Below are positions 16,551-25,780 of a DNA stretch of 64,000 nucleotides, piece by piece. The stretch is from Niastella yeongjuensis (GTDB taxonomy: Bacteria; Bacteroidota; Bacteroidia; Chitinophagales; Chitinophagaceae). The DNA is taken from NCBI RefSeq assembly GCF_900110245.1, contig NZ_FOCZ01000010.1, positions 1 to 64,000 on the forward strand, in the 5' to 3' direction. Each line of letters opens with the position of its first letter. The stretch's first letter is position 1. The notes under the pieces were generated by a model, which was given only the letters and a program-made list of their open reading frames with translations, was not told where the DNA came from and made no database searches. A program made the translations under genes and the position numbers.

Positions 16551-17059
16551 AACGATTACGTTCTAATGGAAAGCCAGTCTTTTTTGTAACATCAATAACT
16601 AATTAACATCGGGAGCTGTAGTAATAGAAAAGAAGTATCGTTAAGAGAAGATTTGTTTGAAATGTTTGTGTTTGCATGGTGATAAGATTTTTTATGTGCA
16701 GCTTTCTTGTGCTGCCTGTCTGCTGTTAATTCAATTATAGGAGGTCAGGACCTCAAAAAAATTGAAAACCAGTGCAAGCTCATTCATTCAATTAAGATAT
16801 AGTAAGCCAAAGAAGCAAGGCAAATTCATTCAGTTGAGTAGAGCGGAGTTAGTATTGTCAATATCATTCACAAAGCTGAGAGGCCAGAAAGAAAATATAT
16901 GCATTGTTTAACTCAGACGGGGTACGATTGCTTCTATTGCAAGGTAAAGATTAATAATTGTATCTTCCATTTATTCTATTGTCTAATCCGTTTTTTAGGT
17001 TTTTTATTGGGGTATTTCCTTAAAACCCTACAAAATCAATAGAATATATAAGCTGATCA
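16551..17059. other. 509 bp without a recognised gene
   Basis: This AT-rich stretch separates two AraC-type genes that share orientation. No open frame with protein-like features, repeat array or strong hairpin was seen. Confidence 0.5.
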
Positions 17060-17422
17060 TTATCGTTTTAAATTGCCTGCTATGGAATTATTGGCTGCTT
17101 TCCATTCCAAAGGTGTCAAACCGGTACTTTTTTTGAAATTTCTTATCAGCAGGCTGGGATTTTTATAACCACAGGAAGTTGCGATGGCCTGCAAAGGCCA
17201 GTCAGTGGCGAGAAGCATTTCCTTCACTTTTGTGATGCGGAGCCTTGTAAGATATTCATGAATAGTACATTTATAGATCTGCTTAAATCCAACTCTAAGT
17301 TTAGATTCATTAGTGCCTGCTTTCAAAGCGAGCTCGCGGTGCGTATAATGGTATTTGTATTCCTTTTCCAGAATGGCTGCCGCCCGGATAATTATTTGAA
17401 TATCGCCGTCATTTATGCGCAT
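17060..17422 (-). CDS. AraC-type DNA-binding-domain protein
   Basis: The 120-residue protein is almost only an AraC domain: THRELALKAGTNESKLRVGFKQIYKCTIHEYLTRLRITKVKEML contains the first helix-turn-helix, and WPLQAIATSCGYKNPSLLIRNFKKSTGLTPLEWKAA the second with the usual F-K--G-TP--W block. There is no sensory domain. It lies downstream of the response regulator gene at 17562-18326 on the same strand, separated by about 140 bp, so it may be in the same transcript or independent. Confidence 0.82.
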   Translation of the reverse strand: MRINDGDIQIIIRAAAILEKEYKYHYTHRELALKAGTNESKLRVGFKQIYKCTIHEYLTRLRITKVKEMLLATDWPLQAIATSCGYKNPSLLIRNFKKSTGLTPLEWKAANNSIAGNLKR

Positions 17423-17561
17423 ATAGGAAAGGTTTAATTGAGTAGGCTGTCAAACAAGATATTTTATAGATAACACCAAAATATCCTGGTACCTTTATTC
17501 CCTCTCCTTTAAGAACGGGTATTCCCAAATGCGTAGCTAAAAAAATCTTGCTGTAGAATAC

Positions 17562-18326
17562 TTACTTCCTGGTCAATGAATTAAAATACTCGCCCGGCGA
17601 CATGTTGAAATACTTTTGAAAGTTGCGGCTGAAAAGACTCTGTGAACTATAACCTACCTTTTTAGAGATCTCGAATAATGAAAATTCATTTTCGGCAATA
17701 AGGCTGGCTGCTTTCTTCAGCCGGGTTATATCAATCAGTTCTTTTGGTGATAAGGAAGAAAGCGATTTTATTTTCCGGTAAAAGGAGGTCCGGCTCATGA
17801 ACATATGTTCGGCCAGGGTGTCTATGTCGATGTTCGGGTCTTTAATATTGGCTCTTATATAGTCGTCGAGTTTTTTTAACCAGGCTTCATCGGTTTTTGA
17901 ATGCGCCATTACGCCCACATCGTCAAATGGCGAGCTGGCAAAATGGTCTTTTATTTTCCGGCGGTTTTTTAACAGGTTGGCAATTTGCACCTGCAATAAC
18001 TCTGAGGAGAACGGTTTTTGTATGTAAGCATCTGCGCCCACTTCCAACCCCTCTATGTGCGCTTTATAGGTGTTTTTGGAGGTAAGCAGAATGATAGGAA
18101 TATGACAGTATTCCACATTTGATTTGATCTTGCGGCATAATTCAAACCCGTCAATACCCGGCATCATGATGTCAGAAATGATCAGGTTGATCACTTCACT
18201 GTCTAAAATGGTCTGGGCAATTTCTCCGTTCAATGCAAGATGCAGTTTGTAGGTGTCGCCTAAAACTACTGATAAAAACTCCAGCATGTCTTCGTTGTCA
18301 TCAATAATAAGAATACTGTCTGTCAT
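17562..18326 (-). CDS. Response regulator with REC and AraC domains
   Basis: The 254-residue protein has a receiver domain at 1-120 (ILIIDDNEDM acidic pair, LIISDIMMPG with phospho-acceptor Asp52, ILLTSK, PFSSELL) and an AraC DNA-binding domain at about 155-252 (NIDIDTLAEHMFMSRTSFYRKI, SLFEISKKVGYSSQSLFSRN, FQKYFNMSPGEYF). In most Bacteroidota glycan loci these domains are fused to the C-terminus of the sensor kinase. Here the ATG begins one base after the kinase stop codon, so the pair works as a split hybrid two-component system and should regulate the divergent glycan genes. Confidence 0.92.
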   Translation of the reverse strand: MTDSILIIDDNEDMLEFLSVVLGDTYKLHLALNGEIAQTILDSEVINLIISDIMMPGIDGFELCRKIKSNVEYCHIPIILLTSKNTYKAHIEGLEVGADAYIQKPFSSELLQVQIANLLKNRRKIKDHFASSPFDDVGVMAHSKTDEAWLKKLDDYIRANIKDPNIDIDTLAEHMFMSRTSFYRKIKSLSSLSPKELIDITRLKKAASLIAENEFSLFEISKKVGYSSQSLFSRNFQKYFNMSPGEYFNSLTRK

Positions 18327-18327
18327 A

Positions 18328-21300
18328 TTACTCGATCTTTTTCCAGCTGCTTAATTGAAATTCAAATTTTTGGTGTACAGGCATCCGCAATTCAAAAATA
18401 ATTGAATCGGTTCCGCCTGAGGTTAACTGCAGTGATCCATTGTGCAGCTCCGTGAGTGATTTGGCAATCGACAGGCCAATGCCGGTGCCCGGTTTACTAT
18501 TTCCGCGTACTCTTACAAATGGTTCAAAGATCTGGTCTTTGAATTCGTCAGGAATAGATTTGCCATCGTTGATGAAACGGATGGTAAAATGTTCATCTGT
18601 ACTTTCTACCGTTGTGATGCGTATAATGGCACTCGTTGCTGCATATTTAACGGCATTCGATACCAGGTTCGAACTTATTTTAATAAATGCTTCCCGGTCT
18701 ACAAAGGCCATAAAATGGCTGGCCGGCAAGTCTATAGTCAGATGAATATTTTTAGAAGCCGCCTGTTCCTTAAAGCCGGTTACCAGGTCGGTGATCACTG
18801 CTACAATATCTGTTTTTACAAAGTTTAAACTGAACTGGCTGGCTTCAGTCTTTCTGAAATCCAACAGCTGGCTGGTTAATTCCACCAGGCGTTTGGTATT
18901 TTTTTCTGCTATCGTCAGGCTTTTATTTATTTCAGGGTCCTTGCCAAATTTTTTCTTCAACCATTCTATTGGCCCCGCAATCAATGTAAGCGGGGTTTGT
19001 ATTTCGTGGGTAATGTTGGTGAAGAATTCAATTTTTGCCTGGTAGATTTCCTTTTCTTTTTCGTGTTCGAACAATTGCAGTTTGCGAAGGTTCTTTTTAT
19101 CGAGGTATTGCCGGTATAAGCGAGTGGCTACATAGATGGCTGTAAATAATAACAGCGTATATAAAATATAGGCCGTGGTGCTTTTCCAAAAGGGTGGCAA
19201 TATTTTGATAAACAGCTTGCGTTCTTTTCCCATCCAGCTTCCGACATTACTTTCGGCCTGAACAATAAATTCATAGTTGCCATGCGAGAGATCGGTAAAG
19301 TAAGCTTTGCGGTTGGTGCTTAGATAGGTCCAGGATTTGTCGAGCCCTTTCATTAAATATTTATACCTGGTTACTTCGGGGGCAGAGTAATTCAATGCGG
19401 CAAATTCAATGCTGAAATTATTCTGATCGTATGCAAGCACCAGCGTATCTGTGTACAGAATGGATTTATTCAACGGGCTGTTCTCCGCATTGGGTATTAC
19501 TTCTGTATTGTTGAGTTGAAAACCGGTTATATACGTGGGCGGACTAGGTTCTTTCTGATCGAAAGATGCAGGATCAAAAGCGATCATTCCTTTTACGGAA
19601 CCAAAATACATCTTCCCATTGGTGTGTTTGTAGGCCGAGTTATAATTGAACTGATCGGTGATCAGTCCGTTTGCCTGTGTATATACCTTTACTTCCCCGT
19701 TGGCGATATTAAAACGGATAAGGCCTTTGAGAGAACTGATCCACAAATGCCCTGTCCCATCTTCCAGAATACCATACAGTACATTGGTGGGCAGTCCGTT
19801 TTCCGTATTGTACCGCGTGGTGCTTTTCCAATCGGCACTTAATTTTATCAGCCCGCTGCCGGTAGTGGCGAACCATAGGGCGTGATGGCTGTCTTCAAAA
19901 ATATTATATACAGCAAATTCATTGGTGTATTGTGCATTCACGGTATCCCCAAAACGGAAATTGCCATGCTGGCCTGTTTTAGGATTATAGTAGAAAGCGC
20001 CCTGGTTTACGCTTCCTGTCCAGATATTCCCCTTGGAATCTTCAAAAATATCAAACACATAAGAGTTATAGGGTATCTGGGGAATGCGGGTAAATGTTTT
20101 ATGTTGAATGTTGTACTCAAATAAACCGGAGCCATGATACGCGGTTCCTACCAACAAACTGTTATCTCTTGTTCGGTAAATGGAAATTACAAAATCACTT
20201 AACAGGTCGTTTTTACTGCCTACAAATTTAAACCGGTCTGTAATGGCGCCTGTGCGGATATCCATTACTTCCATGCCCTGAAAGAACGGACCAATAAATA
20301 ACTGGTTGTCCCATGCCAGTAAGCCATGGATATTAGGATAAGGAATGGAGTCTTTTTTTTCCGTTGCCCGGTATTTTGTAAAGGCACCGGTTTTTAAATC
20401 CAGTTTATTGATGCCAGCATCTTCGGTTCCAATCCATAAATTATTATCGTTGTCTGCAGATATTTCCCGCACGGCCTCACCCGATATGGAGTTGATACCT
20501 GGTATGGGATAGAACTTTTCAAATCTGGCGTTGTCTTTGGAACAATAGTTTACTCCACCAAAATAAGTGCCGGCCCACATGCCGCCGCGGTTATCCCGGC
20601 AAAGCGTGTAAACAGCATTGTCATTGATCGCATAAGGCGATCCGGGCTGTTTTACCAGGTTCCTGCTTACCTGGAGTACGGGGTCATAAATATAGATCCC
20701 CGATTCCGTAGCGATCCAGTATAACCCGTCATTGTCAATGGCAATGTCCCGAATATAAATGTCGCTATTGTCTGTACGCAGGGGCACAGTTGTAACGGTA
20801 CCGGTTTGTGTGTTGTATCTTTTTAATCCCTGTTTAAAACAGCCTATCAAAAGTTCGTTCCTGTTGATGGGGTATATTTTGCTTACAGAGCGGGCATTAT
20901 CCGGGAGGTTTTTGTCAACAATCCTGATCCTGGTGGCTGTTGTTTTTTTCGGATCATATATACTGATGTTTCCATCATTATCGCCCATCCACAAATTCAT
21001 GTCAGCATCCAGGGCAATATAGGAGGCTGTTGTTTTTAAGTCTTCGAACTTGTTTTCGGCGGCCGTGTATTTGCACAGGGTGAAATTAACAAGGCACCAC
21101 AGGTCGTTATTTTTATCTATAATAAGATTGCTGGTATATTCTTTGGGAGCTGCTTCCAATTCAAAAAAGAGTTCTTTACCCGGATCGTATTTAAAAAGGC
21201 CTTTACCGGTTCCGGCCCAGATCATTCCGTTCTTATCTTCTGCAATGGCATTTATTACGTTATTGCCTATCCTGCCAAACTTATTCTTTTTGTATTCACA

Positions 21301-21510
21301 GGTTTTGAAGGTATAGCCGTCGAAGCGATTGATCCCATCGCGTGTACCAATCCAGATAAGTCCCTTATTGTCTTGTATGATAGAAGTGACGGCATTGTGA
21401 GCCAGCCCGTCATCCACCTGGTAATGTTTAAAGTAATATTGACCAAAGGATGAGGATACGGCCAACAGCAATGATAGTATCGACGTAATGAAGTTGTACA
21501 GCAAGCGCAT
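18328..21510 (-). CDS. Propeller-type sensor histidine kinase, split hybrid system
   Basis: The 1060-residue protein has a signal peptide (SILSLLLAVSSSFGQ), about 14 periplasmic two-component-propeller repeats (SIIQDNKGLIWIGTRDGINRF and similar, residues 30-650), a Y_Y_Y beta-sandwich at about 690-765 (FSIEFAALNYSAPEVTRYKY), a membrane helix near 775-795, a HisKA domain with His at about 834 (NITHEIQTPLTLIAGP) and an HATPase domain (SSNLVSNAVKYA, IFEPF, GTGIGLSIAKSL). It detects a glycan fragment in the periplasm. It ends after the kinase core without the REC-AraC part of canonical hybrid systems, which is encoded by the next gene. Divergent from the GH43 gene at 21618 with 107 bp between. 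Confidence 0.94.
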   Translation of the reverse strand: MRLLYNFITSILSLLLAVSSSFGQYYFKHYQVDDGLAHNAVTSIIQDNKGLIWIGTRDGINRFDGYTFKTCEYKKNKFGRIGNNVINAIAEDKNGMIWAGTGKGLFKYDPGKELFFELEAAPKEYTSNLIIDKNNDLWCLVNFTLCKYTAAENKFEDLKTTASYIALDADMNLWMGDNDGNISIYDPKKTTATRIRIVDKNLPDNARSVSKIYPINRNELLIGCFKQGLKRYNTQTGTVTTVPLRTDNSDIYIRDIAIDNDGLYWIATESGIYIYDPVLQVSRNLVKQPGSPYAINDNAVYTLCRDNRGGMWAGTYFGGVNYCSKDNARFEKFYPIPGINSISGEAVREISADNDNNLWIGTEDAGINKLDLKTGAFTKYRATEKKDSIPYPNIHGLLAWDNQLFIGPFFQGMEVMDIRTGAITDRFKFVGSKNDLLSDFVISIYRTRDNSLLVGTAYHGSGLFEYNIQHKTFTRIPQIPYNSYVFDIFEDSKGNIWTGSVNQGAFYYNPKTGQHGNFRFGDTVNAQYTNEFAVYNIFEDSHHALWFATTGSGLIKLSADWKSTTRYNTENGLPTNVLYGILEDGTGHLWISSLKGLIRFNIANGEVKVYTQANGLITDQFNYNSAYKHTNGKMYFGSVKGMIAFDPASFDQKEPSPPTYITGFQLNNTEVIPNAENSPLNKSILYTDTLVLAYDQNNFSIEFAALNYSAPEVTRYKYLMKGLDKSWTYLSTNRKAYFTDLSHGNYEFIVQAESNVGSWMGKERKLFIKILPPFWKSTTAYILYTLLLFTAIYVATRLYRQYLDKKNLRKLQLFEHEKEKEIYQAKIEFFTNITHEIQTPLTLIAGPIEWLKKKFGKDPEINKSLTIAEKNTKRLVELTSQLLDFRKTEASQFSLNFVKTDIVAVITDLVTGFKEQAASKNIHLTIDLPASHFMAFVDREAFIKISSNLVSNAVKYAATSAIIRITTVESTDEHFTIRFINDGKSIPDEFKDQIFEPFVRVRGNSKPGTGIGLSIAKSLTELHNGSLQLTSGGTDSIIFELRMPVHQKFEFQLSSWKKIE

Positions 21511-21617
21511 ATTCCCTCGTTCAAATATATAAAAAATGGTGGTTATAAATTGCCGGTTTGGTACAATTCGACAAAAGGTTGAACAAAGAATTTGGACGGG
21601 GTTTATTTATTTCGATC

Positions 21618-23138
21618 ATGCGATTGTTTTTGTCATTGCTATCATGCCTGTTTATTTTCAATAGTTATTCCCAGCAATTGGTTTTGCCTGGTGATCATCC
21701 CGACCCGTCAGTTGTTAAAATCGGTAATGAATACTGGGGGGTTGGTACTACCTCCAACTGGTTTCCCGCTTTTCCCTTATACCACTCTACTGATCTTGTA
21801 AACTGGAAAGGAGCTGGTCATGTGTTTACAAAAATGCCCACCTGGGCCGACTATTACCTGTGGGCGCCCGAAATCACCTACGAAAATGGTAAGGTATACC
21901 TGTATTATACTGGGCACAAAAAGGGAGGAAATCTTTGTGTGGCAGTTGCCGTAGCCGATAAACCCGAAGGTCCTTATACTGACCTTGGCCCGCTTATGTG
22001 CCAGGATGATGGTTCTATAGATGCTTTTCCTATGCGGGATGAGCATGGAAAGTTATACCTGATCTGGAAAGAGGATGGGAATAGTATTGGCAAACCTACC
22101 CCCATTTGGGCGGCAGAAATAAAGGAAGACAGAACGGCCCTGGTAGGAGAGAAGAAGGAACTTTTCCGTGGCGATGTGCCCTGGGAAAGAGGCCTGGTGG
22201 AAGGGGTTTCGATAATAAAACAGAACGATTATTTTTTTGCCTTTTATGCTGCAGCTGCCTGCTGTGGTAAATCATGCACTTATGGAACCGGTATTGCAAG
22301 AGCTAAAAGCCTGTTGGGCCCCTGGGAAAAATATCCGGGGAACCCGGTGTTGTCGGCCAATGCCGAGTGGAAATGTCCGGGCCATGGCACTCCGGTGAAA
22401 AAGAATGGCAGGTATTATTTTCTATACCATGCTTACAGTACCAATTCCGGTGCATACGGCGGAAGACAGGGACTGCTGAATGAGTTCGAGTTTACAGCCG
22501 ATGGTTGGGTGCGGTTCCTAAATGGAAGTAATTATGGTAAAGTAAAAGCTACTGAAAAAAATGAGGATGATTTTTCCAATCAAACCCTCACCGGCAACTG
22601 GCATTGGAGCATTTTTCAACAGGTGCAATACAAGATCGCCAACAACACATTACAACTACAGGCACTTCCTTCCATTGCCGGCGCTTATATTGGCCAGTCT
22701 GTGATCGCCAGCGATTATACGGCTGAAGTTACGGTACAAAAAAACACCACCTCGCAGGCCGGTCTTGCCCTGATAGGGGATGATAAGAATATTTTATCTG
22801 CAATAGTCGACAGCAATACTATCCGATTGGTACAGGTAAGGAAGGGAGAAACACAGGTACTTGCTGAAGAAAAAATTAAACAACCTTCAAATATCAGCCT
22901 CAAAGCGCAGGTAAAAAATAATACACAGGTCACCTTTATGTACAGTGCCGATGGTGCACAGTTTAATGTGCTGAATAATACCGCCGCCGATATCTCTTAC
23001 CTGCCACCGTGGGACAGGGCCGTTCGGATAGGGTTGGTGTCAAAAGGCCCGCTGGAGAAAGCGGCGTTTTTCAAAAACTTTGTACTGGTTAATGAGGGAA
23101 GTTCATCAGGGGAGAATATAGTTCAGAAGCGCAACTAA
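21618..23138 (+). CDS. GH43 glycosidase with C-terminal beta-sandwich
   Basis: The 506-residue exported enzyme (signal MRLFLSLLSCLFIFNSYSQ) is a five-bladed propeller of family GH43, typically an alpha-L-arabinofuranosidase or beta-xylosidase. The catalytic triad positions are visible: LPGDHPDPSVVK (Asp base), DDGSIDAFPMRDEHGKLYLIWK (Asp, pKa modulator) and GLVEGVSIIKQNDYFFAFYA (Glu acid). From about residue 350 a second beta-sandwich domain follows (TGNWHWSIFQQVQYKIANNT...AYIGQSVIASDYTAEVTVQ), as in two-domain GH43 enzymes. ATG 21618 is chosen over the in-frame 21558 because it starts the signal peptide. First gene of the enzyme operon, with 12 bp to the next. Confidence 0.9.
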   Translation: MRLFLSLLSCLFIFNSYSQQLVLPGDHPDPSVVKIGNEYWGVGTTSNWFPAFPLYHSTDLVNWKGAGHVFTKMPTWADYYLWAPEITYENGKVYLYYTGHKKGGNLCVAVAVADKPEGPYTDLGPLMCQDDGSIDAFPMRDEHGKLYLIWKEDGNSIGKPTPIWAAEIKEDRTALVGEKKELFRGDVPWERGLVEGVSIIKQNDYFFAFYAAAACCGKSCTYGTGIARAKSLLGPWEKYPGNPVLSANAEWKCPGHGTPVKKNGRYYFLYHAYSTNSGAYGGRQGLLNEFEFTADGWVRFLNGSNYGKVKATEKNEDDFSNQTLTGNWHWSIFQQVQYKIANNTLQLQALPSIAGAYIGQSVIASDYTAEVTVQKNTTSQAGLALIGDDKNILSAIVDSNTIRLVQVRKGETQVLAEEKIKQPSNISLKAQVKNNTQVTFMYSADGAQFNVLNNTAADISYLPPWDRAVRIGLVSKGPLEKAAFFKNFVLVNEGSSSGENIVQKRN

Positions 23139-23150
23139 TCAAACCAATAT

Positions 23151-24662
23151 ATGAAACAGTTAATCATTAATGCATTTTTGCTGGGTGGTGTTTTTTTGTT
23201 GAACGCCTGCCATAGAATAGGGTTTCCCGGTGCTCCCGATGGACCGGGGGATGATCTGTCCGGACTGATCGTTGACAGCACCTTTACAAATCCTGTTTTA
23301 ACCAGTGGTCCCGATCCCTGGGTGGTACAAAAAAACGGCACCTACTATTATACCTATACGCAGGGCAGCAAATTGGTGATCCTGGAAACAAAAAATATGT
23401 CGGAGCTGGCTTCTGCACGCCGGTATGAAGTGTGGACACCACTTGCTGGTACAGCGTATTCAAAAAATGTATGGGCACCCGAACTACATGAGATAAACGG
23501 TAAATGGTATTTTTATTTTGCGGCCGATGATGGATCAAATGCCAACCACCGCATGTACGTAGTGGAAAATACTTCGCCTACACCCGTAGAAGGTACCTGG
23601 GAGTTTAAAGGGAAAGTAGCCGATGTTACCAACCAATGGGCTATAGACGGCACCATTCTGAATCACAACGGTCAGCTGTATATGTTATGGTCTGGAGGAA
23701 ATGCCGGCGCCCCGCCACAGAGTATTTACATTGCCAAAATGAGTAACCCCTGGACAATATCCAGTGAAAAGGTAATGATCTCCACCCCAACCTATGATTG
23801 GGAGAAAAAAGGAAACCCCATCAACGAAGGACCGCAAGTGCTGATCAATCCGCAGGGCCGGGTATTTGTTGTTTACTCGGGCAGTGGCTATTGGGTAGAT
23901 GGATACTGTTTGGGTATGCTGTCGCTAAAAGAAAACGGCGACCCCATGAATGCAGCTGACTGGACGAAAAACACCACACCGGTTTTTTCCATGAAAGCAG
24001 CAAGCAGTGCTTACGGCACGGGGCACAACGGGTTCTTTAAATCGCCCAATGGCAACGAAGACTGGATCATTTATCATGCACGCAGTTTGCCCAATGGGGG
24101 AGATGGCAACAGCCGGAACCCACGCATTCAGAAATTTACCTGGAATACAGATGGAACGCCCAATTTCGGTGAACCGGTATCCATCAACCAACCGTTGAAA
24201 CGCCCGGCCGGAGAAACGGTGCGGTTGATCTATCCTAAAACCAACTGGTCAATTGCCGGATTTAGTTCTGAAGAGAATAACAACAGCCGGCTTGCCATCC
24301 GGTTGATCGATGATACACTCACTACCTACTGGATCACCCGGTATTCAACCAATCCGACCAACTATCCCGATCATTGGATTGCTGTAGATATGGGTGCAAC
24401 GGCTAAAGTGGATGGCTTTATCATTTCGCAAAAATCGGGTGACCGTAAAATAAAGGAACTGACAATCCAAACCAGTAATGATAACACCAGCTGGGATAGT
24501 GTGGGGATGTTTACGCTCAATAATATCGATCTGTTAAAACAGTACGTGGCTTTGCCGCAACGGATGCAATGCCGGTATTTTAAACTGGTTCCCGTATCGG
24601 GTTATGACACCCAAAAACAACCCGGGTTGGCAGAAGTATCGGCCTTCCGGTTTAAAAATTAA
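23151..24662 (+). CDS. GH43 lipoprotein with F5/8 type C (CBM32-like) domain
   Basis: The 503-residue protein has a lipoprotein signal (LLGGVFLLNACHRIG), so it is probably anchored to the outer membrane. The GH43 propeller occupies about 45-350 with TSGPDPWVVQKNGTYYYTYT (Asp), NQWAIDGTILNHNGQLYMLW (Asp) and NEGPQVLINPQGRVFVVYS (Glu). It is followed by a discoidin-like domain at about 365-503 (TYWITRY...YPDHWIAVDMGATAKVDGFI, IKELTIQTSNDNTSWD, CRYFKLVPVSG), likely carbohydrate-binding. The stop overlaps the next ATG (TAATG), so translation is coupled. Confidence 0.9.
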   Translation: MKQLIINAFLLGGVFLLNACHRIGFPGAPDGPGDDLSGLIVDSTFTNPVLTSGPDPWVVQKNGTYYYTYTQGSKLVILETKNMSELASARRYEVWTPLAGTAYSKNVWAPELHEINGKWYFYFAADDGSNANHRMYVVENTSPTPVEGTWEFKGKVADVTNQWAIDGTILNHNGQLYMLWSGGNAGAPPQSIYIAKMSNPWTISSEKVMISTPTYDWEKKGNPINEGPQVLINPQGRVFVVYSGSGYWVDGYCLGMLSLKENGDPMNAADWTKNTTPVFSMKAASSAYGTGHNGFFKSPNGNEDWIIYHARSLPNGGDGNSRNPRIQKFTWNTDGTPNFGEPVSINQPLKRPAGETVRLIYPKTNWSIAGFSSEENNNSRLAIRLIDDTLTTYWITRYSTNPTNYPDHWIAVDMGATAKVDGFIISQKSGDRKIKELTIQTSNDNTSWDSVGMFTLNNIDLLKQYVALPQRMQCRYFKLVPVSGYDTQKQPGLAEVSAFRFKN

Positions 24663-25771
24663 TGCGCATGTATAAGAAGATATTTACCATGTTGTTGTTG
24701 CTTCCCTTTCAATTAATGCTTGCCCAGGAAAGCAGCCTTACTAAATTTCCCAAAGGATCAACGCCGCAGGAGGTAGGTAAATTGATCGCCTACCGTTTTA
24801 TAAATGCCAAACATGCCTTGCATGCAGGCAAATGGATCAGCTATCCCGAAACATTTTATTGGAATGGATCGCTTAAGTATGCTTCACTGACCAGCGATAA
24901 AAAACTACTTGATTCTTTGGAGTTAAAATTCCAGCCATTGTTCTCAACGGAATCAGCCTTGCTGCCTATTAAAAACCATGTGGACCTGAATATGTTTGGC
25001 AGCCTGCCGCTGGGACTGTACCAGATTACAAAGGACAAAAAGTACCTGGAACTGGGAATGCCTTATGCAGACACGCAATGGGAGGTTCCTGAAAACAGCA
25101 ACCCGGAACAAAAGGAATGGGCCAGCAAAGGGTACTCCTGGGAAACACGGCTGTGGATAGATGACATGTATATGATCACTATTGTACAAACCCAGGCATT
25201 TAAAGTAACCGGTGATGTAAAATATATTGACCGGGCGGCTAAAGAAATGGTGTTATATTTAGAGGAGTTGCAACGGCCGAACGGGCTTTTTTACCATGCA
25301 CCTGATGTGCCGTTTTATTGGGGACGGGGCAATGGCTGGATGGCGGCGGGCATGACAGAACTGTTGCGCAATTTGCCTGAAAACAATCAATACCGCGCAC
25401 GGATTATGCAGGGCTACCAAACGATGATGAAGAGTTTAAAAGACTTTCAATCTCCGGGTGGCATGTGGAACCAGTTGATTGATGAGAAAGACTGCTGGGT
25501 AGAAACCTCCGGATCGGCCATGTTTACCTACGCTATGATTACCGGTGTAAAGAAAAAATGGCTCGATGCAAAAGAGTATGCACCTGTAGCCCGGAAGGCG
25601 TGGCTGGCGATGGTTCCGTACATCGATGAAAAAGGCGCAGTATCTGAAGTATGTGTAGGCACCAATAAAAAGAACGATAAGCAATATTATTATGACCGCC
25701 CGCGCAGCAAAGGCGATTATCACGGACAGGCGCCCTATCTGTGGTGTGTAGCGGCACTTCTTGAAAAGTAA
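24662..25771 (+). CDS. GH105 unsaturated rhamnogalacturonyl hydrolase
   Basis: The 369-residue enzyme has a signal peptide (IFTMLLLLPFQLMLAQ) and the alpha/alpha-barrel motifs of GH88/GH105: WNGSLKYASL, LGLYQITKDKKYLELG, RLWIDDMYMITIVQTQAF with the catalytic Asp at 167/168, FYHAPDVPFYWGRGNGWMAAGMTELL, WNQLIDEKDCWVETSGSAMFTYAM and DYHGQAPYLWCVAALLEK. These enzymes remove the 4,5-unsaturated uronic acid left by pectate or rhamnogalacturonan lyases, so the locus likely handles pectic oligosaccharides. It overlaps the preceding gene by one base; the next gene begins 9 bp after its stop. Confidence 0.92.
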   Translation: MRMYKKIFTMLLLLPFQLMLAQESSLTKFPKGSTPQEVGKLIAYRFINAKHALHAGKWISYPETFYWNGSLKYASLTSDKKLLDSLELKFQPLFSTESALLPIKNHVDLNMFGSLPLGLYQITKDKKYLELGMPYADTQWEVPENSNPEQKEWASKGYSWETRLWIDDMYMITIVQTQAFKVTGDVKYIDRAAKEMVLYLEELQRPNGLFYHAPDVPFYWGRGNGWMAAGMTELLRNLPENNQYRARIMQGYQTMMKSLKDFQSPGGMWNQLIDEKDCWVETSGSAMFTYAMITGVKKKWLDAKEYAPVARKAWLAMVPYIDEKGAVSEVCVGTNKKNDKQYYYDRPRSKGDYHGQAPYLWCVAALLEK

Positions 25772-25780
25772 AATCAACCC

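Noticed and set aside
16551-17059. Search for an RNA gene or peptide in the gap between AraC genes
   Set aside because: No tRNA cloverleaf, hairpin-T run or frame with signal or membrane features was found.
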